Of a DNA stretch of 64,000 bases, positions 60,401-64,000 are shown piece after piece. The notes below the pieces were generated by a model that was not told the origin of the DNA, did no database searches, and worked only from the letters and a program-made list of their open reading frames with translations. Source of the DNA: Scardovia inopinata JCM 12537 (GTDB taxonomy: Bacteria > Actinomycetota > Actinomycetes > Actinomycetales > Bifidobacteriaceae); assembly GCF_001042695.1 (NCBI RefSeq), contig NZ_AP012334.1:310001-374000 (forward strand). Reading direction: 5' to 3'. The number at the start of each line of letters is the position of its first letter. The stretch's first letter is position 1. The position numbers and the translations under genes are program-made.

Positions 60401-62126
60401 CAAGACGGATAAAAGGGACGATCATCAGGATCAGGCTGACAGCCAAGTTTCCTATCAGAATTTATCTGCCAGGTCTCAGGATGCTGTAGATTGCCTGGCC
60501 CTTCTTGCCCGGGATGGTCTTGATATAGCCCAGCCGGATCATTGGGCTTTTTATCAGGACAAAGCCAATCCTATGCAGCAGAATCAGGATCTACCTGACA
60601 AATCAGCCCAGAGCAATCGGACAATCACCCTGTCTCCCTCAGCTGTAGATGCCGCCTGGGATTGCCCTATTTGTTATCTTTTGGACCGCAAACTCCACGG
60701 TCCTTCGGATTCCTCCTTAGCTACCAGCTATGGAACCCTCATTCATGCCGTCGCCCAGGAAGCGACAGAACAAGGCTTGGACCTGCTGTACGGACAGGAA
60801 TACGCCCAGGCTGCTGACAGCAAACAGCAGGAAATCCTGGTCAGTCTGACGGGCAAGCTGAAGGAAATATACGGGCAGAAAAAAATAGAAATCGATACCA
60901 GCATCATGACTGAAGATGTGTACAGGGCTGTAAGGAATGACTCTCAAACCGACCTGGTTCTTCAGCGTTTGGCTTTTTATTTCCTGGAATCCCAACGGCA
61001 TGATTATGCTCAGGCCGGCGGCAAAACGGGGCTGGATTTCACTCCTCCTATGGGGACTTTGGTCAAGACTCAGGCAGAATATGAGTTCAGCTCCCATTTC
61101 ACTATGGAAGACATTCGGTACGCTTATAACAGGATTGATGAGGCTGCTCCGGTCAGTCAAACAACCTTCTTCCATATGATGGATCAGCTGGCAGGAGGCT
61201 TTCCCCAGGAGATTAGCCAGGATGATTTCTATCACTGTGTCATAGCCCTTAAAGGAAGCATCGATCGGTTGGAAACACGACGTTTCAACCAGAATGGCCA
61301 GATTAAGGAGTATCAGCGGATTATTGACTATAAAACCGGTCGCAGTCTTAAGGCTTCCAGTACATTTACTGATCTGCAGTTGGCCTGCTACCAGCTGGGA
61401 CTCATCTTTGAAGATCCCTGTGAAGATCCTAAGCAGTCAGGGAATTCTGAGGAGGATAGTGCCCGCCGGGCAGCTAACAGAACTGACGCTGACCGTCAGC
61501 TTCTTTTCGGTCAGGCTCCCCAGATTTCTGAGGCCAGTCTTTTTACCCTGATGACCTCGCCTTTGCCAGCTGCCCGCGGAAAAGAAGTGATAGGGGACCA
61601 GGGAGTCTTGGATGTGGCTGCAAGTCGGTCAGCCACATCGCTAATTCCTGAGCTTTATTATCAAAGTCCTTTGTTTGAGCAGGGCCATATTACTTCCTGG
61701 CAGGGAACATCTGTCAAGGGGAAGAAGACTTTCTCCCTGAGCGGTGGGCCGGCCAGGCCCTACCTGACCAACTGGGACAAACTGTTTACCAGTAATCAGC
61801 GTAATCCTGTCAGCCTGGTTCGTCCCAGCTCGGCCAGCGACCAGGAGTGGGAGCGAATCAAGCGGGAACAGTCCATCAGCCACCCTGATAAATCCTATGC
61901 TAACCACAGCAGCAATGGACCGGCCACTACCTGGGCCCTGTCTATGATATCGAGGATTTTCTTTGCCGCTTCCCTGTCTTTGACAGATTCTGTCCATCTT
62001 GGTGCTCTGGTACCTAATAAGGATCATCTTGCATACTGCAGGTATAAGGATGGTTCAGCCGGTCATCAGACCCTCTGCCCCTTGTGCGCAGCAGAGATGG
62101 AGACAGTTATGAGAAGGGATAGGTGA
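57414..62126 (+). CDS. adnA: AdnA-like helicase-nuclease subunit with degenerate motor, 1570 aa
   Basis: First subunit of a heterodimeric DNA end-resection machine for double-strand break repair. N-terminal UvrD-like domains are recognisable but the motor motifs are altered: motif I reads GPPNSSKT (38-45) with Ser for the last Gly, motif II reads VDDAQD (323-328) rather than DEAQD, and the next motif reads CPDEAAQTFRGS. The C-terminal PD-(D/E)XK nuclease is intact: GSIDRLE, then IIDYKTG (Asp1305, Lys1307) and DLQLACYQLG. Cysteines in CPICYL and, at the end, YCRY and CPLC could bind a Fe-S cluster. GTG 57414 has AAAGGGG 5-6 bases upstream. The long inserts (QAD-rich, 590-680) are low complexity. 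Confidence 0.88.
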   Translation: MGIKVTQGQAYQDAYALIQDACSRQPGSESGQALVIYGPPNSSKTSLALRLSLDALKILSSQEGRGQQERLAVSSRHAQSVALVTSTGRHTKEANQVLLDNIAVSAKPRIAQTINALAFGLLSAVRSSQGLTPPKYLDAADQDALLHHLMEVHKSHAQSGDLCSTCMLLQEFLKETSYQSGVQADGFGDFADSVSPTDANLAYTDSGQTTSDLFSRQLNDDFADALRSLFARMNEVGAHHGVQKTIVNLAGNGSNLRLRYAWEVAFALRQEYAQAVEELNERRGKFNVDSSYLLIQAQRSLMRLQEAGQLDRIQQFLPQVVIVDDAQDLTLAAAAFLGQLQASGASLILLTCPDEAAQTFRGSYPEYLSTILKKEPFFAQEQTLTTPSVGGSQSNRSLDALAAAISLSIISPVQLEESVASRPWKISRDPDCPLPVPDSSFAALWYPTAEDESQAVIDSLMERHLGRDKIPYDNMAIIAHDSADVDTYAAALRQRGVAARVTQVGTPLAQSPAVNGLFSMIRLCQISKKPMEEQLSALSLNRLSRRVQSLATALLDGPYAYAAGSSGRKIRAGSVCTVLTAVSDMVNFASHSRQAGTDSTALSHETHETSERQTSDYRQADLVSNPLDWIQEQVKTLSDLSNQLAPIRAQKQSSLGYTALSETVDPSSSSETSVDSDPSLLLLILLTTGQKEFTALSSFIRNTSSRTAKHSCSDFLDLIDRCRRISLNPRLRVIDIVQSAWTQSGQADRWKNLARQSEEQTARAGANEWLDTLVRLFTEAEATQKSLTSIDDFMDHVSGQDIAADSLARKAPVENAVTVLTPAAAAGEHWDYVWLVHVQDGIWPNLTLRDQLFAADDLTDAMLQGRIFEQDQRYREHVSAVLQNEKKSFLIAVTRARKALSISAVANDKDSPSDFFAVYMPQGIVPAHRSESSQRSEKAGSEADSVSYPVSDCPVSDRGLVARARSLVSAELAQRLVSGASGAPGAPGTSPVQTAGKTDKRDDHQDQADSQVSYQNLSARSQDAVDCLALLARDGLDIAQPDHWAFYQDKANPMQQNQDLPDKSAQSNRTITLSPSAVDAAWDCPICYLLDRKLHGPSDSSLATSYGTLIHAVAQEATEQGLDLLYGQEYAQAADSKQQEILVSLTGKLKEIYGQKKIEIDTSIMTEDVYRAVRNDSQTDLVLQRLAFYFLESQRHDYAQAGGKTGLDFTPPMGTLVKTQAEYEFSSHFTMEDIRYAYNRIDEAAPVSQTTFFHMMDQLAGGFPQEISQDDFYHCVIALKGSIDRLETRRFNQNGQIKEYQRIIDYKTGRSLKASSTFTDLQLACYQLGLIFEDPCEDPKQSGNSEEDSARRAANRTDADRQLLFGQAPQISEASLFTLMTSPLPAARGKEVIGDQGVLDVAASRSATSLIPELYYQSPLFEQGHITSWQGTSVKGKKTFSLSGGPARPYLTNWDKLFTSNQRNPVSLVRPSSASDQEWERIKREQSISHPDKSYANHSSNGPATTWALSMISRIFFAASLSLTDSVHLGALVPNKDHLAYCRYKDGSAGHQTLCPLCAAEMETVMRRDR

Positions 62127-62158
62127 GATCTGTGAAGTTGCTACAGGGGGAATTATCA

Positions 62159-64000
62159 ATGCCTGCCGGATCTGAATCATCATCGGAAAGACAGACTAAG
62201 ACCGCGAAAAATAAGGCCCGGAAAGATGAGGCCAGTCAGCAGCAAAACAGGATTATTTTCGCTCCCGCCAATCAAGATTTGCTGATTGTCGCCGGGGCCG
62301 GATCAGGCAAAACTCATGCCATGACTGAAAGAATTATCACTCTTATTAAGAGGGATCACATAGATCCCAACCGGATTCTAGGGCTGACTTTTACCCGCAA
62401 AGCGGCGGCAGAACTGCTTTCCAGGGTTACCAAGGAAGTTGCCGCTGCGGCAGATCCTTATGACAGCTCAGTTGACCGGGGTTTTATGCATCCTCAGGTT
62501 TTTACCTATGATGCTTTTTTCCAGTCCATCGTCCGTCAGTACGGGGCTTTGGTAGGTATGAGCTCGGACATTGTTCCTCTGAGTCAGGCCGGTCGCTACC
62601 AGCTGGCATCTGAGGTTGTCAGCACTCATATCAGACCGTATATTGCCGATATGATTGCCGAAGACAATGACAATGATGCCTCTTCTTCGGCTTCATCCTC
62701 TTCAGGCGGTCAGGGGCAGGAAGCTGACTCTTCTCAGGCTGATGACCAGGGATCTTACGCCGCCCTCGTTAAGGATGTGCTTGCCCTCTCTGCCGAGCTG
62801 TCCAACTCTATGATCAGCCCTGATTGTCCTGGAATAAAGGAGGCTGTGGACCAGGTTAGCAGGTGGGATCAGGCTTTTCTGGATCTTGTAGACCGGTATG
62901 CAGCCCAGGCTGACTCGGAGGCTGACTCGGGGACTGGCCGGGAGGAAGATAAAAAACCGCTTGACTCCCGCCTGCTCGACATGCAGAAGGCCACCCGGCG
63001 GCGGCAGATGCTGCTGGAAATGGTCTTGGCATATGATCAGGCAAAGAAAGACCAATCTTTGGCTGAATTCAGTGACTTTACCATAGCAGCCTTTCAGTTG
63101 GCCCTGCGTTACCCTTGGATTCGGTCAGAATACAGGGAGAAATTTTCCCATGTTTTTCTTGATGAATACCAGGATACGTCCACCACGCAGGCCAAACTTC
63201 TGACCCTCCTCTTTCATGATCCTCTTCCCGGCGCTGAATCTGCACCTACCTATGTGACGGCTGTGGGGGATCCTTATCAGTCTATTTATGCCTGGCGGGG
63301 GGCCAGTCCTGGCGCATTCAGCCTTTTCCTGAAAGATTATGGGATGAAGGAGGAAGAGATCGAAAGGATGAGCTATACCTGGAGAAATCCTGCCCTGGTC
63401 CTGGATGCTGCCAACCGGCTGACCAATCCCATTCGGTCGGACCAGGCAGATCCCTTAAGGCAGGCGTCAGCTATTACCCGTCAAGAAGTATCGGTAGATC
63501 AGTTGTCTTACATTGACAGCAAAGATGATGCCACTGTGGGCCTCATGGGCTATCCTACTGTTGCCCAGGAGGCAGATGGTATTGCCCGTTTTGCACACGA
63601 GGCAATCAAGCAGGCTCATCAGCGGGTGGATGCCAGGAAGGCAGCACACGGGTTCAAGAACGAAGAAGAGTATTGGGCTGAATATGGCAAGACGCATGTG
63701 GCCCTTCTCTTGAGGGCTAAAACTCATCGAAATATTTACTGCCAGGCCCTGTCCCGCCTGGGACTGACCTATGAGATTGCCGGTGATCAGTCATTATGGG
63801 ACCGGCCGGATTCGCAGGATTTGCTGGCCCTGCTCAGCCTGGTAACCGATCATACTGATTCGGCCTCAGCCCTGAGGCTGTTGGCTACCGATAGGTTCGG
63901 CCTGTCTAAGAATGATTTGTCAGTCCTGTCTTATATGGCCCAAAGCCTGGATAATGATTATAAACGTCAGGCCCTGCAGCAGCTGACAGACCAGAAAAGA
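62159..64000 (+). CDS. adnB: AdnB-like UvrD helicase subunit (partial, right edge)
   Basis: Lead motor partner of the AdnA-like subunit. Motif I is GAGSGKTHAMTERI (from Gly46), Ia LGLTFTRKAAAEL, II FLDEYQDTSTTQAK, III VGDPYQSIYAWRGASPG, and motif IV-like MSYTWRNP. All active residues are standard. A Ser/Gln/Asp-rich insertion (residues about 180-200) follows domain 1A. ATG 62159 has CAGGGGGA 7 bases upstream; GTG 62132 is in frame but has no site. It runs 32 bases after adnA and continues past the window end, so the nuclease domain is not seen. Confidence 0.9.
   Translation, partial: MPAGSESSSERQTKTAKNKARKDEASQQQNRIIFAPANQDLLIVAGAGSGKTHAMTERIITLIKRDHIDPNRILGLTFTRKAAAELLSRVTKEVAAAADPYDSSVDRGFMHPQVFTYDAFFQSIVRQYGALVGMSSDIVPLSQAGRYQLASEVVSTHIRPYIADMIAEDNDNDASSSASSSSGGQGQEADSSQADDQGSYAALVKDVLALSAELSNSMISPDCPGIKEAVDQVSRWDQAFLDLVDRYAAQADSEADSGTGREEDKKPLDSRLLDMQKATRRRQMLLEMVLAYDQAKKDQSLAEFSDFTIAAFQLALRYPWIRSEYREKFSHVFLDEYQDTSTTQAKLLTLLFHDPLPGAESAPTYVTAVGDPYQSIYAWRGASPGAFSLFLKDYGMKEEEIERMSYTWRNPALVLDAANRLTNPIRSDQADPLRQASAITRQEVSVDQLSYIDSKDDATVGLMGYPTVAQEADGIARFAHEAIKQAHQRVDARKAAHGFKNEEEYWAEYGKTHVALLLRAKTHRNIYCQALSRLGLTYEIAGDQSLWDRPDSQDLLALLSLVTDHTDSASALRLLATDRFGLSKNDLSVLSYMAQSLDNDYKRQALQQLTDQKR

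Overview
The window looks like a chromosomal segment of a member of the Bifidobacteriaceae (Actinomycetota). The main reasons are one giant type I fatty acid synthase gene sitting between the acyl-CoA carboxylase genes and acpS, a perfect CIRCE element in front of groES, an AdnAB-like helicase-nuclease pair, and a GH42/ABC/LacI galactooligosaccharide locus. Base composition is moderate, lower than in most Bifidobacterium species, which would fit a Scardovia- or Alloscardovia-like genome. That last point is an inference and needs a 16S or core-gene comparison.

Layout. 1-7 kb: the end of a degenerate SF1 helicase-like protein, a small hypothetical protein, a SAF-domain membrane protein, an FmdB zinc ribbon, 5-formyl-THF cyclo-ligase, a RimJ-type acetyltransferase, a membrane protein, and groES under CIRCE. 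7-9 kb: a HisC/Pat aminotransferase, then tRNA-Tyr, tRNA-Thr, tRNA-Met and rpmG. 9-18 kb: a zinc alcohol dehydrogenase and, divergently, an ABC sugar uptake operon (binding protein, two permeases) with a GH42 beta-galactosidase and a LacI regulator; paired palindromic operators precede it. 18-24 kb: a GNAT, a lipoprotein, murB, a frameshifted lipoprotein gene, a candidate structured RNA, fdxA and dinB. 24-39 kb: the lipid synthesis block birA - biotin carboxylase/BCCP - carboxyltransferase - fas (3163 aa) - acpS, which carries the route from biotin loading through malonyl-CoA to fatty acids and activation of the synthase by phosphopantetheine.

39-42.6 kb is an AT-rich accessory island between acpS and a tRNA-Ser gene. 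It holds a decayed phage-type HTH repressor, a DEDDh exonuclease cut off from its C-terminal domain by a frameshift and an amber codon, and a hicA-hicB module coupled to a third gene of unknown function. 43-49 kb: ribF, an NlpC/P60 cell wall hydrolase, and a methionine ABC transporter (metQ-metN-metI). 49-52 kb: efp, nusB, a pyrF-like gene lacking the catalytic lysine, and gmk, converging on a PucR-type regulator with an unusual operator cluster.

53-57 kb holds the most interesting locus: a response regulator and histidine kinase operon, a divergent 20-codon peptide gene with a strong Shine-Dalgarno site, and an ABC-2 type exporter. A perfect palindrome lies in the shared promoter region. The arrangement suggests a peptide-linked signalling or export system that I cannot match to a known one. 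57.4-64 kb: an AdnA-like nuclease whose helicase motor is degenerate, followed by an AdnB-like helicase with intact motifs that runs off the right edge.
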